NCBI GenBank assembly: GCA_948099385.1
Contig: CANUEZ040000196.1
Coordinates: 2,029,001-2,093,000 of the forward strand
From: Fasciola hepatica
Taxonomy: Eukaryota; Platyhelminthes; Trematoda; Plagiorchiida; Fasciolidae
Direction: 5' to 3'
DNA length: 64,000 nt
How positions within the stretch are numbered: the stretch's first letter is position 1; the number at the start of each line of letters is the position of its first letter. Below are positions 39,633-52,149 of this stretch, piece after piece. The notes below the pieces were generated by a model, which worked only from the letters and a program-made list of their open reading frames with translations, did no database searches and was not told where the DNA came from. Both the position numbers and the translations under genes were made by a program.

Positions 39633-42600
39633 TTGAACGCCCAATTCAGCGTTGAAGTCCATGGAAGTACTGTACAGCTGTTTCATCCTCTACGGGACTC
39701 GACTCATCAGCAGTGCACATCGACCGAGCCCCCACGGGCACTCCAACAACCGGTGAACCATTGTGAATCGAACAACTTAACAACACAAGGCTATCTGCGA
39801 TGGCTATCAACGCTTTGTTCAACATCTACACTACATGATATAGCACCCTTCCCAAACTCGCTTCAAATTTGAACGGTAAGAACCAGCTTCGCGCACACCG
39901 ATCGACTCCTGTGATGGATGACTTCTCTGTAGGGGCCGAGTACAACCAACGCATTCCCAAATGAACAACCGACACAGCTTCCTTACTATGCATGCAATTG
40001 ATTAGTAGTACGAGATTAGATCAGATTAGATCAGATTAGATTTGTATAATATGATTGATCATGCAGCTTTAACGCCCAATTCAGCGTTGAAGTCCATGGA
40101 AGCACTGTACAGCTGTTTCATCCTCTAAGGGACTCGACTCATCAGCAGTGCACATCGACCGAGCCCCCACGGGCACTCCAACAACCGGTGAACCATTGTG
40201 AATCGAACAACTTAACAACACAAGGCTATCCGGGATGGCTATCAACGCTTTGTTCAACATCTACACTACAAGATATAGCACCCTTCCCAAACTCAATTTA
40301 AATTTGAATGGTAAGAACCAGCTTCGCGCACACCGATCGACTCGTTTCATAGATGACTTCTCTGTAGGGGCCTAAGTACAACCAACGCATTCCCAAATGA
40401 ACAACCCACACAGCTTCCTTACTATGCATGCAATTGATTAGTATTACGAGATTAGATTAGATTAGATTAGATTTGTATAATATGATTGATCATGCAGCTT
40501 GAACGCCCAATTCAGCGTTGAAGTCCATGGAAGCACTGTACAGCTGTTTCATCCTCTAAGGGACTCGACTCATCAGCAGTGCACATCGACCGAGCCCCCA
40601 CGGGCACTCCAACATCTGGTCAACCATTGTGAATCGAACAACTTAACAACACAAGGCTATCCGGGATGGCTCTCAACGCTTTGTTCAACATCTACACTAC
40701 AAGATATAGCACCCTTCCCAAACTCGCTTCAAATTTGAATGGTAAGAACCAGCTTCGCGCACACCGATCGACTCCTATGATGGATGAATTCTCTGTAGGG
40801 GCCTTAGTACAACCAACGCATTCCCAAATGAACAACCTACACAGCTTCCTTACTATGCATGCAATTGATTAGTAGTACGAGATTAGATTAGATTAGATTA
40901 GATTAGATTTGTATAATATGATTGATCATGCAGCTTGAACGCCCAATTCAGCGTTGAAGTCCATGGAAGTACTGTACAGCTGTTTCATCCTCTAAGGGAC
41001 TCGACTCATCAGCAGTGCACATCGACCGAGCCCCCAGGGGCACTCCAACAACCGGTGAACCATTGTGAATCGAACAACTTAACAACACAAGGCTATCCGG
41101 GATGGCTCTCAACGCTTTGTTCAACATCTACACTACATGATATAGCACCCTTCCCAAACTCGCTTCAAATTTGAATGGTAAGAACCAGCTTCGCGCACAC
41201 CGTTCGCCTCCTGTGATGGATGACTTCTCTGTAGGGGCCTAAGTACAACAAACGCATTCCCAAATGAACAACCTACACAGCTTCCTTACTATGCATGCAA
41301 TTGATTAGTAGTACGAGATTAGATTAGATTAGATTAGATTTGTATAATATGATTGATCATGCAGCTTGAAAGCCCAATTCAGCGTTGAAGTCCATGGAAG
41401 CACTGTACAGCTGTTTCATCCTCTACGGGACTCGACTCATCAGCAGTGCACATCGACCGAGCCCCCACGGGCACTCCAACAACCGGTGAACCATTGTGAA
41501 TCGAACAACTTAACAACACTAGGCTATCCGGGATGGCTATCAACGCTTTGTTCAACATCTACACTACATGATATAGCACCCTTCCCAAACTCGCTTCAAA
41601 TTTGAATGGTAAGAACCAGCTTCGCGCACACCGATCGACTCCTATGATGGATGACTTCTCTGTAGGGGCCTAAGTACAACCAACGCATTCACAAATGAAC
41701 AACCTACACAGCTTCCTTACTATGCATGCAATTGATTAGTAGTACGAGATTAGATTAGATTAGATTAGATTTGTATAATATGATTGATCATGCAGCTTGA
41801 ACGCCCAATTCAGCGTTGAAGTCCATGGAAGTACTGTACAGCTGTTTCATCCTCTAAGGGACTCGACTCATCAGCAGTGCACATCGACCGAGCCCCCACG
41901 GGCACTCCAACAACCGGTGAACCATTGTGAATCGAACAACTTAACAACACAAGGCTATCCGGGATGGCTCTCAACGCTTTGTTCAACATCTACACTACAT
42001 GATATAGCACCCTTCCCAAACTCGCTTCAAATTTGAATGGTAAGAACCAGCTACGCGCACACCGATCGACTCCTATGATGGATGACTTCTCTGTAGGGGC
42101 CTAAGTACAACCAACGCATTCCCAAATGAACAACCTACACAGCTTCCTTACTATGCATGCAATTGATTAGTATTACGAGATTAGATTAGATTAGATTAGA
42201 TTTGTATAATATGATTGATCATGCAGCTTGAACGCCCAATTCAGCGTTGAAGTCCATGGAAGCACTGTACAGCTGTTTAATCCTCTAAGGGACTCGACTC
42301 ATCAGCAGTGCACATCGACCGAGCCCCCACGGGCACTCCAACAACCGGTGAACCATTGTGAATCGAACAACTTAACAACACAAGGCTATCCGGGATGGCT
42401 CTCAACGCTTTGTTCAACATCTACACTACATGATATAGCACCCTTCCCAAACTCGCTTCAAGTTTGAATGGTAAGAACCAGCTTCGCGCACACCGATCGA
42501 CTCCTATGATGGATGACTTCTCTGTAGGGGCCTAAGTACAACCAACGCATTCACAAATGAACAACCTACACAGCTTCCTTACTATGCATGCAATTGATTA

Positions 42601-42658
42601 GTAGTACGAGATTAGATTAGATTAGATTAGATTTGTATAATATGATTGATCATGCAGC
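39633..42658 (+). repeat. Start of type B domain, units at 39633 to 42228
   Basis: Anchors are 39633, 40068, 40499, 40935, 41366, 41797, 42228. From here on type B is nearly fixed and gtactgtacagc becomes common in place of gcactgtacagc. Unit 39633 has the ggggccgagtac tail of the upstream c monomers, linking the two domains. Unit 40068 (gcagctttaacg, cccaaactcaatttaaat, ctcgtttcatagatg) is a relative of the monomers at 43090 and 44383. Confidence 0.87.
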
Positions 42659-45244
42659 TTGAACGCCCAATTCAGCGTTGAAGTCCATGGAAGTACTGTA
42701 CAGCTGTTTCATCTTCTACGGGACTCGACTAATCAGCAGTGCACATCGACCGAGCCCCCACGAACCCTCCAACAACCGGTGAACCATTGTGAATCGAACA
42801 ACTTAACAACACAAGGCTATCCGGGATGGCTCTCAACGCTTTGTTCAACATCTACACTACATGATATAGCACCCTTCCCAAACTCGCTTCAAATTTGAAT
42901 GGTAAGAACCAGCTTCGCGCACACCGATCGACTCCTATGATGGATGACTTCTCTGTAGGGGCCTAAGTACAACCAACGCATTCCCAAATGAACAACCTAC
43001 ACAGCTTCCTTACTATGCATGCAATTGATTAGTAGTACGAGATTAGATTAGATTAGATTATATTTGTATAATATGATTGATCATGCAGCTTTAACGCCCA
43101 ATTCAGCGTTGAAGTCCATGGAAGCACTGAACAGCTGTTTCATCCTCTACGGGACTTGACTCATCAGCAGTGCACATCGACCGAGCCCCCACGGGCACTC
43201 CAACAACTGGTGAACCATTGTGAATCGAACAACTTAACAACACAAGGCTATCCGGGATGGCTATCAACGCTTTGTTCAACATCTACACTACAAGATATAG
43301 CACCCTTCCCAAACTCAATTTAAATTTGAATGGTAAGAACCAGCTTCGCGCACACCGATCGACTCGTTTCATAGATGACTTCTCTGTAGGGGCCTAAGTA
43401 CAACCAACGCATTCCCAAATGAACAACCCACACAGCTGCCTTACTATGCATGCAATTGAGTAGTATTACGAGATAAGATTAGATTAGATTAGATTTGTAT
43501 AATATGATTGATCATGCAGCTTGAACGCCCAATTCAGCGTTGAAGTCCATGGAAGCACTGTACAGCTGTTTCATCCTCTAAGGGACTCGACTCATCAGCA
43601 GTGCACATCGACCGAGCCCCCACGGGCACTCCAACATCTGGTGAACCATTGTGAATCGAACAACTTAACAACACAAGGCTATCCGGGATGGCTATCAACG
43701 CTTTGTTCAACATCTACACTACATGATATAGCACCCTTCCCAAACTCGCTTCAAATTTGAATGGTAAGAACCAGCTTCGCGCACACCGATCGACTCCTAT
43801 GATGGATGACTTCTCTGTAGGGGCCTAAGTACAACCAACGCATTCACAAATGAACAACCTACACAGCTTCCTTACTATGCATGCAATTGATTAGTAGTAC
43901 GAGATTAGATTAGATTAGATTAGATTTGTATAATATGATTGATCATGCAGCTTGAACGCCCAATTCAGCGTTGAAGTCCATGGAAGTACTGTACAGCTGT
44001 TTCATCTTCTACGGGACTCGACTAATCAGCAGTGCACATCGACCGAGCCCCCACGAACCCTCCAACAACCGGTGAACCATTGTGAATCGAACAACTTAAC
44101 AACACAAGGCTATCCGGGATGGCTCTCAACGCTTTGTTCAACATCTACACTACATGATATAGCACCCTTCCCAAACTCGCTTCAAATTTGAATGGTAAGA
44201 ACCAGCTTCGCGCACACCGATCGACTCCTATGATGGATGACTTCTCTGTAGGGGCCTAAGTACAACCAACGCATTCCCAAATGAACAACCTACACAGCTT
44301 CCTTACTATGCATGCAATTGATTAGTAGTACGAGATTAGATTAGATTAGATTATATTTGTATAATATGATTGATCATGCAGCTTTAACGCCCAATTCAGC
44401 GTTGAAGTCCATGGAAGCACTGAACAGCTGTTTCATCCTCTACGGGACTTGACTCATCAGCAGTGCACATCGACCGAGCCCCCACGGGCACTCCAACAAC
44501 TGGTGAACCATTGTGAATCGAACAACTTAACAACACAAGGCTATCCGGGATGGCTATCAACGCTTTGTTCAACATCTACACTACAAGATATAGCACCCTT
44601 CCCAAACTCAATTTAAATTTGAATGGTAAGAACCAGCTTCGCGCACACCGATCGACTCGTTTCATAGATGACTTCTCTGTAGGGGCCTAAGTACAACCAA
44701 CGCATTCCCAAATGAACAACCCACACAGCTGCCTTACTATGCATGCAATTGAGTAGTATTACGAGATAAGATTAGATTAGATTAGATTTGTATAATATGA
44801 TTGATCATGCAGCTTGAACGCCCAATTCAGCGTTGAAGTCCATGGAAGCACTGTACAGCTGTTTCATCCTCTAAGGGACTCGACTCATCAGCAGTGCACA
44901 TCGACCGAGCCCCCACGGGCACTCCAACATCTGGTGAACCATTGTGAATCGAACAACTTAACAACACAAGGCTATCCGGGATGGCTATCAACGCTTTGTT
45001 CAACATCTACACTACATGATATAGCACCCTTCCCAAACTCGCTTCAAATTTGAATGGTAAGAACCAGCTTCGCGCACACCGATCGACTCCTATGATGGAT
45101 GACTTCTCTGTAGGGCCCTAAGTACAACCAAAGCATTCCCAAATGAACAACCTACACAGCTTCCTTACTATGCATGCAATTGATTAGTAGTACGAGATTA
45201 GATCAGATTAGATTAGATTTGTATAATATGATTGATCATGCAGC
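42659..45244 (+). repeat. 3-monomer higher-order repeat, two copies of 1293 bp
   Basis: Anchors 42659, 43090, 43521 repeat as 43952, 44383, 44814 at 1293 bp each. Slot 1 has catcttctacggg, actaatcagc and ccacgaaccctcc. Slot 2 has gctttaacgcc, cactgaacagc, gggacttgactc, acaagatatag, gtttcatagatg, cagctgccttac and gagtagtattacg. Slot 3 has aacatctgg. I see no differences until the tail of slot 3 (ggggcctaag/cattcacaaatg versus gggccctaag/cattcccaaatg), so the duplicated unit runs from about 42550 and the event is recent. Confidence 0.92.
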
Positions 45245-46968
45245 TTGAACGCCCAATTCAGCGTTGAAGTCCATGGAAGCACTGTACAGCTGTTTCATCC
45301 TCTAAGGGACTCGACTCATCAGCAGTGCACATCGAACGAGCCCCCACGGGCACTCCAACAACCGGTCAACAATTGTGAATCGAACAACTTAACAAAACAA
45401 GGCTATCCGGGATGGCTATCAACGCTTTGTTCAACATCTACACTACATGATATAGCACCCTTCCCAAACTCGCTTCAAATTTGAATGGTAAGAACCAGCT
45501 TCGCGCACACCGTTCGCCTCCTGTGATGGATGACTTCTCTGTAGGGGCCTAAGTACAACAAACGCATTCCCAAATGAACAACCTACACAGCTTCCTTACT
45601 ATGCATGCAATTGATTAGTAGTACGAGATTAGATTAGATTAGATTAGATTTGTATAATATGATTGATCATGCAGCTTGAAAGCCCAATTCAGCGTTGAAG
45701 TCCATGGAAGCACTGTACAGATGTTTCATCCTCTACGGGACTCGACTCATCAGCAGTGCACATCGACCGAGCCCCCACGGGCACTCCAACAACCGGTGAA
45801 CCATTGTGAATCGAACAACTTAACAACACAAGGCTATCCGGGATGGCTCTCAACGCTTTGTTCAACATCTACACTACATGATATAGCACCCTTCCCAAAC
45901 TCGCTTCCAATTTGAATGGTAAGAACCAGCTTCGCGCACACCGATCGACTCCTATGATGGATGACTTCTCTGTAGGGGCCTAAGTACAACCAACGCATTC
46001 ACAAATGAACAACCTACACAGCTTCCTTACTATGCATGCAATTGATTAGTAGTACGAGATTAGATTAGATTGGATTAGATTTGTATAATATGATTGATCA
46101 TGCAGCTTGAACGCCCAATTCAGCGTTGAAGTCCATGGAAGTACTGTACAGCTGTTTCATCCTCTAAGAGACTCGACTCATCAGCAGTGCACATCGACCG
46201 AGCCCCCACGGGCACTCCAACAACCGGTGAACCATTGTGAATCGAACAACTTAACAACACAAGGCTATCCGGGATGGCTCTCAACGCTTTGTTCAACATC
46301 TACACTACATGATATAGCACCCTTCCCAAACTCGCTTCCAATTTGAATGGTAAGAACCAGCTTCGCGCACACCGATCCACTCCTATGATGGATGACTTCT
46401 CTGTAGGGGCCTAAGTACAACCAACGCATTCCCAAATGAACAACCTACACAGCTTCCTTACTATGCATGCAATTGATTAGTATTACGAGATTTGATTAGA
46501 TTAGATTAGATTTGTATAATATGATTGATCATGCAGCTTGAACGCCCAATTCAGCGTTGAAGTCCATGGAAGTACTGTACAGCTGTTTCATCCTCTAAGG
46601 GACTCGACTCATCAGCAGTGCACATCGACCGAGCCCCCACGGGCACTCCAACAACCGGTGAACCATTGTGAATCGAACAACTTAACAACACAAGGCTATC
46701 CGGGATGGCTCTCAACGCTTTGTTCAACATCTACACTACATGATATAGCACCCTTCCCAAACTCGCTTCAAATTTGAATGGTAAGAACCAGCTACGCGCA
46801 CACCGATCGACTCCTATGATGGATGACTTCTCTGTAGGGGCCTAAGTACAACCAACGCATTCCCAAATGAACAACCCACACAGCTTCCTTACTATGCATG
46901 CAATTGCTTAGTAGTACGAGATTAGATTAGATTAGATTAGATTTGTATAATATGATTGATCATGCAGC
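45245..46968 (+). repeat. Type B block echoing 40935-42228, units at 45245 to 46538
   Basis: Anchors are 45245, 45676, 46107, 46538. The units mirror those 4310 bp (ten monomers) to the left. 45245 and 40935 share the ccgttcgcctcctgtg/acaacaaacg tail. 45676 and 41366 share gcttgaaagccc and a cattcacaaatg tail. 46107 and 41797 are both followed by a tagtattacg microsatellite flank. The match is partial because 46538, not 46107, has the cagctacgcgc tail of 41797. Confidence 0.8.
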
Positions 46969-48266
46969 TTGAACGCCCAATTCAGCGTTGAAGTCCATGG
47001 AAGTACTGTACAGCTGTTTCATCCTCTAAGGGACTCGACTCATCAGCAGTGCACATCGACCGAGCCCCCACGGGCACTCCAACAACCGGTGAACCATTGT
47101 GAATCGAACAACTTAACAACACAAGGCTATCCGGGATGGCTCTCAACGCTTTGTTCAACATCTACACTACATGATATAGCACCCTTCCCAAACTCGCTTC
47201 AAGTTTGAATGGTAAGAACCAGCTTCGCGCACACCGATGGACTCCTATGATGGATGACTTCTCTGTAGGGGCCTAAGTACAACCAACGCATTCCCAAATG
47301 AACAACCTACACAGCTTCCTTACTATGCATGCAATTGATTAGTAGTACGAGATTAGATTAGATTAGATTAGATTAGATTTGTATAATATGATTGATCATG
47401 CAGCTTGAACGCCCAATTCAGCGTTGAAGTCCATGGAAGTACTATACAGCTGTTTCATCCTCTAAGGGACTCGACTCATCAGCAGTGCACATCGACCGAG
47501 CCCCCACGGGCACTCCAACAACCGGTGAACCATTGTGAATCGAACAACTTAACAACACTAGGCTATCCGGGATGGATATCAACGCTTTGTTCAACATCTA
47601 CACTACATGATATAGCGACCTTCCCAAACTCGCTTCAAATTTGAATGGTAAGAACCAGCTTCGCGCACACCGTTCGACTCCTATGATGGATGACTTCTCT
47701 GTAGGGGCCTAAGTACAACCAACGCATTCCCAAATGAACAACCTACACAGCTTCCTTACTATCCATGCAATTGATTAGTAGTACGAGATTAGATCAGATT
47801 AGATTAGATTTGTATAATATGATTGATCATGCAGCTTGAACGCCCAATTCAGCGTTGAAGTCCAAGGAAGCGTTGTACAGCTGTTTCATCCTCTACGAGA
47901 CTCGACTCATCAGCAGTGCACATTGACCGAGCCCCCACGGGCACTCCAACAACCGGTGAACCATTGTGAATCGAACAACTTAACAACACAAGGCTATCCG
48001 GGATGGCTATCAGCGCATTGTTCAACATCTACACTACATGATATAGCACCCTTCCCAAACTCGCTTCAAATTTGAATGGTAAGAACCAGCTTCGCGCACA
48101 CCAATCCACTACTATGATGGATGACTTCTCTGTAGGGGCCTAAGTACAACCAACGCATTCCCAAATGAACAACCTACACAGCTTCCTTACTATGCATGCA
48201 ATTGATTAGTAGTACGAGATTAGATTAGATTAGATTAGATTTGTATAATATGATTGATCATGCAGC

Positions 48267-48697
48267 TTGAACGCCCAATTCAGCGTTGAAGTCCATGGAA
48301 GCACTGTACAGCTGTTTCATCCTCTAAGGGACTCGACTCATCAGCAGTGCACATCGACCGAGCCCCCACGGGCACTCCAACAACCGGTGAACCATTGTGA
48401 ATCGAACAACTTAACAACACAAGGCTATCCGGGATGGCTATCAACGCTTTGTTCAACATCTACACTACATGATATAGCACCCTTCCCAAACTCGCTTCCA
48501 ATTTGAATGGTAAGAACCAGCTTCGCGCACACCGATCGACTCCTATGATGGATGACTTCTCTGTAGGGGCCTAAGTACAACCAACGCATTCCCAAATGAA
48601 CAACCTACACAGCTTCCTTACTATGCATGCAATTGATTAGTAGTACGAGATTAGATTAGATTAGATTAGATTTGTATAATATGATTGATCATGCAGC
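48267..48697 (+). repeat. Reference 431 bp monomer, type B
   Basis: This unit is a clean example of the modal length. Starting at the anchor ttgaacgc, it contains the haplotype patch (48267-48290), an ATGG core, the palindromic hexamers TGTACA and CAGCTG, an interrupted GCCC/GGGC inverted repeat, ACCGGT, a 17 bp quasi-palindrome around ctatccgggatgg, the two-state junction catgatatag, CGATCG, the 8 bp palindrome TGCATGCA, then (ATTAG)4 and the AT-rich stretch tttgtataatatg before the next anchor. Hand count gives 195 G+C of 431. The next monomer (48698-49128) appears identical in the body except gattag to gcttag near its end, so this pair is a very recent 431 bp duplication. Confidence 0.93.
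48650..48669 (+). repeat. Internal (ATTAG)n microsatellite, representative copy
   Basis: Four perfect ATTAG pentamers sit between gtacgag and atttgtataat. The same tract occurs once in every monomer of the array, usually with n=4 (431 bp unit) or n=5 (436 bp unit). Interrupted forms are common and group-specific. They include agattcgaatag (for example near 2345, 4072, 6672, 12306), gatcagattag, and the shortened gataagttcag (near 17914, 19647, 21380, 52534, 54256, 55978). Copy number here accounts for most monomer length variation. The repeat written as TTAGA differs by one base from the arthropod telomere repeat TTAGG, but no TTAGG run is present. Confidence 0.95.
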
Positions 48698-51287
48698 TTG
48701 AACGCCCAATTCAGCGTTGAAGTCCATGGAAGCACTGTACAGCTGTTTCATCCTCTAAGGGACTCGACTCATCAGCAGTGCACATCGACCGAGCCCCCAC
48801 GGGCACTCCAACAACCGGTGAACCATTGTGAATCGAACAACTTAACAACACAAGGCTATCCGGGATGGCTATCAACGCTTTGTTCAACATCTACACTACA
48901 TGATATAGCACCCTTCCCAAACTCGCTTCCAATTTGAATGGTAAGAACCAGCTTCGCGCACACCGATCGACTCCTATGATGGATGACTTCTCTGTAGGGG
49001 CCTAAGTACAACCAACGCATTCCCAAATGAACAACCTACACAGCTTCCTTACTATGCATGCAATTGCTTAGTAGTACGAGATTAGATTAGATTAGATTAG
49101 ATTTGTATAATATGATTGATCATGCAGCTTGAACGCCCAATTCAGCGTTGAAGTCCATGGAAGTACTGTACAGCTGTTTCATCCTCTAAGGGACTCGACT
49201 CATCAGCAGTGCACATCGACCGAGCCCCCACGGGCACTCCAACAACCGGTGAACCATTGTGAATCGAACAACTTAACAACACAAGGCTATCCGGGATGGC
49301 TCTCAACGCTTTGTTCAACATCTACACTACATGATATAGCACCCTTCCCAAACTCGCTTCAAGTTTGAATGGTAAGAACCAGCTTCGCGCACACCGATCG
49401 ACTCCTATGATGGATGACTTCTCTGTAGGGGCCTAAGTACAACCAACGCATTCCCAAATGAACAACCTACACAGCTTCCTTACTATGCATGCAATTGATT
49501 AGTAGTACGAGATTAGATTAGATTAGATTAGATTAGATTTGTATAATATGATTGATCATGCAGCTTGAACGCCCAATTCAGCGTTGAAGTCCATGGAAGT
49601 ACTATACAGCTGTTTCATCCTCAACGGGACTCGACTCATCAGCAGTGCACATCGACCGAGCCCCCACGGGCACTCCAACAACCGGTGAACCATTGTGAAT
49701 CGAACAACTTAACAACACTAGGCTATCCGGGATGGATATCAACGCTTTGTTCAACATCTACACTACATGATATAGCGACCTTCCCAAACTCGCTTCAAAT
49801 TTGAATGGTAAGAACCAGCTTCGCGCACACCGTTCGACTCCTATGATGGATGACTTCTCTGTAGGGGCCTAAGTACAACCAACGCATTCCCAAATGAACA
49901 ACCTACACAGCTTCCTTACTATCCATGCAATTGATTAGTAGTACGAGATTAGATCAGATTAGATTAGATTTGTATAATATGATTGATCATGCAGCTTGAA
50001 CGCCCAATTCAGCGTTGAAGTCCAAGGAAGCGTTGTACAGCTGTTTCATCCTCTACGAGACTCGACTCATCAGCAGTGCACATTGACCGAGCCCCCACGG
50101 GCACTCCAACAACCGGTGAACCATTGTGAATCGAACAACTTAACAACACAAGGCTATCCGGGATGGCTATCAGCGCATTGTTCAACATCTACACTACATG
50201 ATATAGCACCCTTCCCAAACTCGCTTCAAATTTGAATGGTAAGAACCAGCTTCGCGCACACCAATCCACTACTATGATGGATGACTTCTCTGTAGGGGCC
50301 TAAGTACAACCAACGCATTCCCAAATGAACAACCTACACAGCTTCCTTACTATGCATGCAATTGATTAGTAGTACGAGATTAGATTAGATTAGATTAGAT
50401 TTGTATAATATGATTGATCATGCAGCTTGAACGCCCAATTCAGCGTTGAAGTCCATGGAAGCACTGTACAGCTGTTTCATCCTCTAAGGGACTCGACTCA
50501 TCAGCAGTGCACATCGACCGAGCCCCCACGGGCACTCCAACAACCGGTGAACCATTGTGAATCGAACAACTTAACAACACAAGGCTATCCGGGATGGCTA
50601 TCAACGCTTTGTTCAACATCTACACTACATGATATAGCACCCTTCCCAAACTCGCTTCCAATTTGAATGGTAAGAACCAGCTTCGCGCACACCGATCGAC
50701 TCCTATGATGGATGACTTCTCTGTAGGGGCCTAAGTACAACCAACGCATTCCCAAATGAACAACCCACACAGCTTCCTTACTATGCATGCAATTGATTAG
50801 TAGTACGAGATTAGATTAGATTAGATTAGATTTGTATAATATGATTGATCATGCAGCTTGAACGCCCAATTCAGCGTTGAAGTCCATGGAAGTACTGTAC
50901 AGCTGTTTCATCCTCTACGGGACTCGACTCATCAGCAGTGCACATCGACCGAGCCCCCACGGGCACTCCAACAACCGGTGAACCATTGTGAATCGAACAA
51001 CTTAACAACACAAGACTATCCGGGATGGCTCTCAACGCTTTGTTCAACATCTACACTACATGATATAGCAACTTCCCAAACTCGCTTCAAATTTGAATAG
51101 TAAGAACCAGCTTCGCGCACACCGATCGACTCCTATGATGGATGACTTCTCTGTAGGGGCCTAAGTACAACCAACGCATTCCCAAAGGAACAACCTACAC
51201 AGCTTCCTTACTATGCATGCAATTGATTAGTAGTACGAGATTAGATTAGATTAGATTAGGTTTGTATAATATGATTGATCATGCAGC

Positions 51288-52149
51288 TTGAACGCCCAAT
51301 TCAGAGTTGAAATCCATGGAAGTACTGTACAGCTGTTTCATCCTCTAAGGGACTCGACTCATCAGCAGTGCACATCGACCGAGCCCCCACGGGCACTCCA
51401 ACAACCGGTGAACCATTGTGAATCGAACAACTTAACAACACAAGGCTATCCGGGATGGCTCTCAACGCTTTGTTCAACATCTACACTACATGATATAGCA
51501 CCCTTCCCAAACTCGCTTCAAATTTGAACGGTAAGAACCAGCTTCGCGCACACCGATCCACTCCTATGATGGATGACTTCTCTGTAGGGGCCTAAGTACA
51601 ACCAACGCATTCCCAAATGAACAACCTACACAGCTTCCTTACTATGCATGCAATTGATTAGTATTACGAGATAAGATTAGATTAGATTAGGTTTGTATAA
51701 TATGATTGATCATGCAGCTTGAACGCCCAATTCAGCGTTGAAGTCCATGGAAGCACTGTACAGCTGTTTCATCCTCTAAGGGACTCGACTCATCAGCAGT
51801 GCACATCGACCGAGCCCCCACGGGCACTCCAACAACTGGTGAACCATTGTGAATCGAACAACTTAACAACACAAGGCTATCCGGGATGGCTCTCAACGCT
51901 TTGTTCAACATCTACACTACATGATATAGCACCCTTCCCAAACTCGCTTCAAATTTGAATGGTAAGAACCAGCTTCGCGCACACCGATCGACTCCTATGA
52001 TGGATGACTTCTCTGTAGGGGCCTAAGTACAACCAACGCATTCCCAAATGAACAACCTACACAGCTTCCTTACTATGCATGCAATTGATTAGTAGTACGA
52101 GATTAGATTAGATTAGATTAGATTTGTATAATATGATTGATCATGCAGC
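51288..52149 (+). repeat. Two type B monomers with attaggtttg flank, units at 51288 and 51719
   Basis: Both units are preceded by a microsatellite ending in attaggtttgtataat instead of attagatttg. Unit 51288 has a patch variant cagagttgaaatcc. Unit 51719 has aacaactgg and resembles 55165 closely, which fills a slot in the next HOR. The preceding unit 50858 loses a base in tatagcaacttccc, giving a 430 bp spacing. Confidence 0.85.

Larger units (their letters stand above)
46969..51287 (+). repeat. 5-monomer higher-order repeat, two copies of 2160 bp
   Basis: Anchors 46969, 47405, 47836, 48267, 48698 repeat as 49129, 49565, 49996, 50427, 50858 with an exact 2160 bp offset. Slot 2 has ctatacagctg, ggatggatatc and tatagcgacc. 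Slot 3 has gtccaaggaagcgttg, tacgagactc, cattgaccg, atcagcgcattg and ccaatccactac. Slot 1 differs by one noticed base (gatggactcc versus gatcgactcc) and slot 2 by aaggg versus acggg. Slot 5 does not match well (gcactg versus gtactg). Slots 4 and 5 of the first copy are themselves a near-identical tandem pair. Confidence 0.92.

Noticed and set aside
48519..48535. CENP-B box in ttcgcgcacaccgat
   Set aside because: Against TTCGnnnnAnnCGGG only six of nine fixed bases match, and the key central A and final GG are missing. No better match was found on either strand.
48671..48684. TATA-type promoter in tttgtataatatg
   Set aside because: An AT-rich stretch next to an AT-rich microsatellite will give such matches by chance; no initiator, partner element or credible gene lies downstream.
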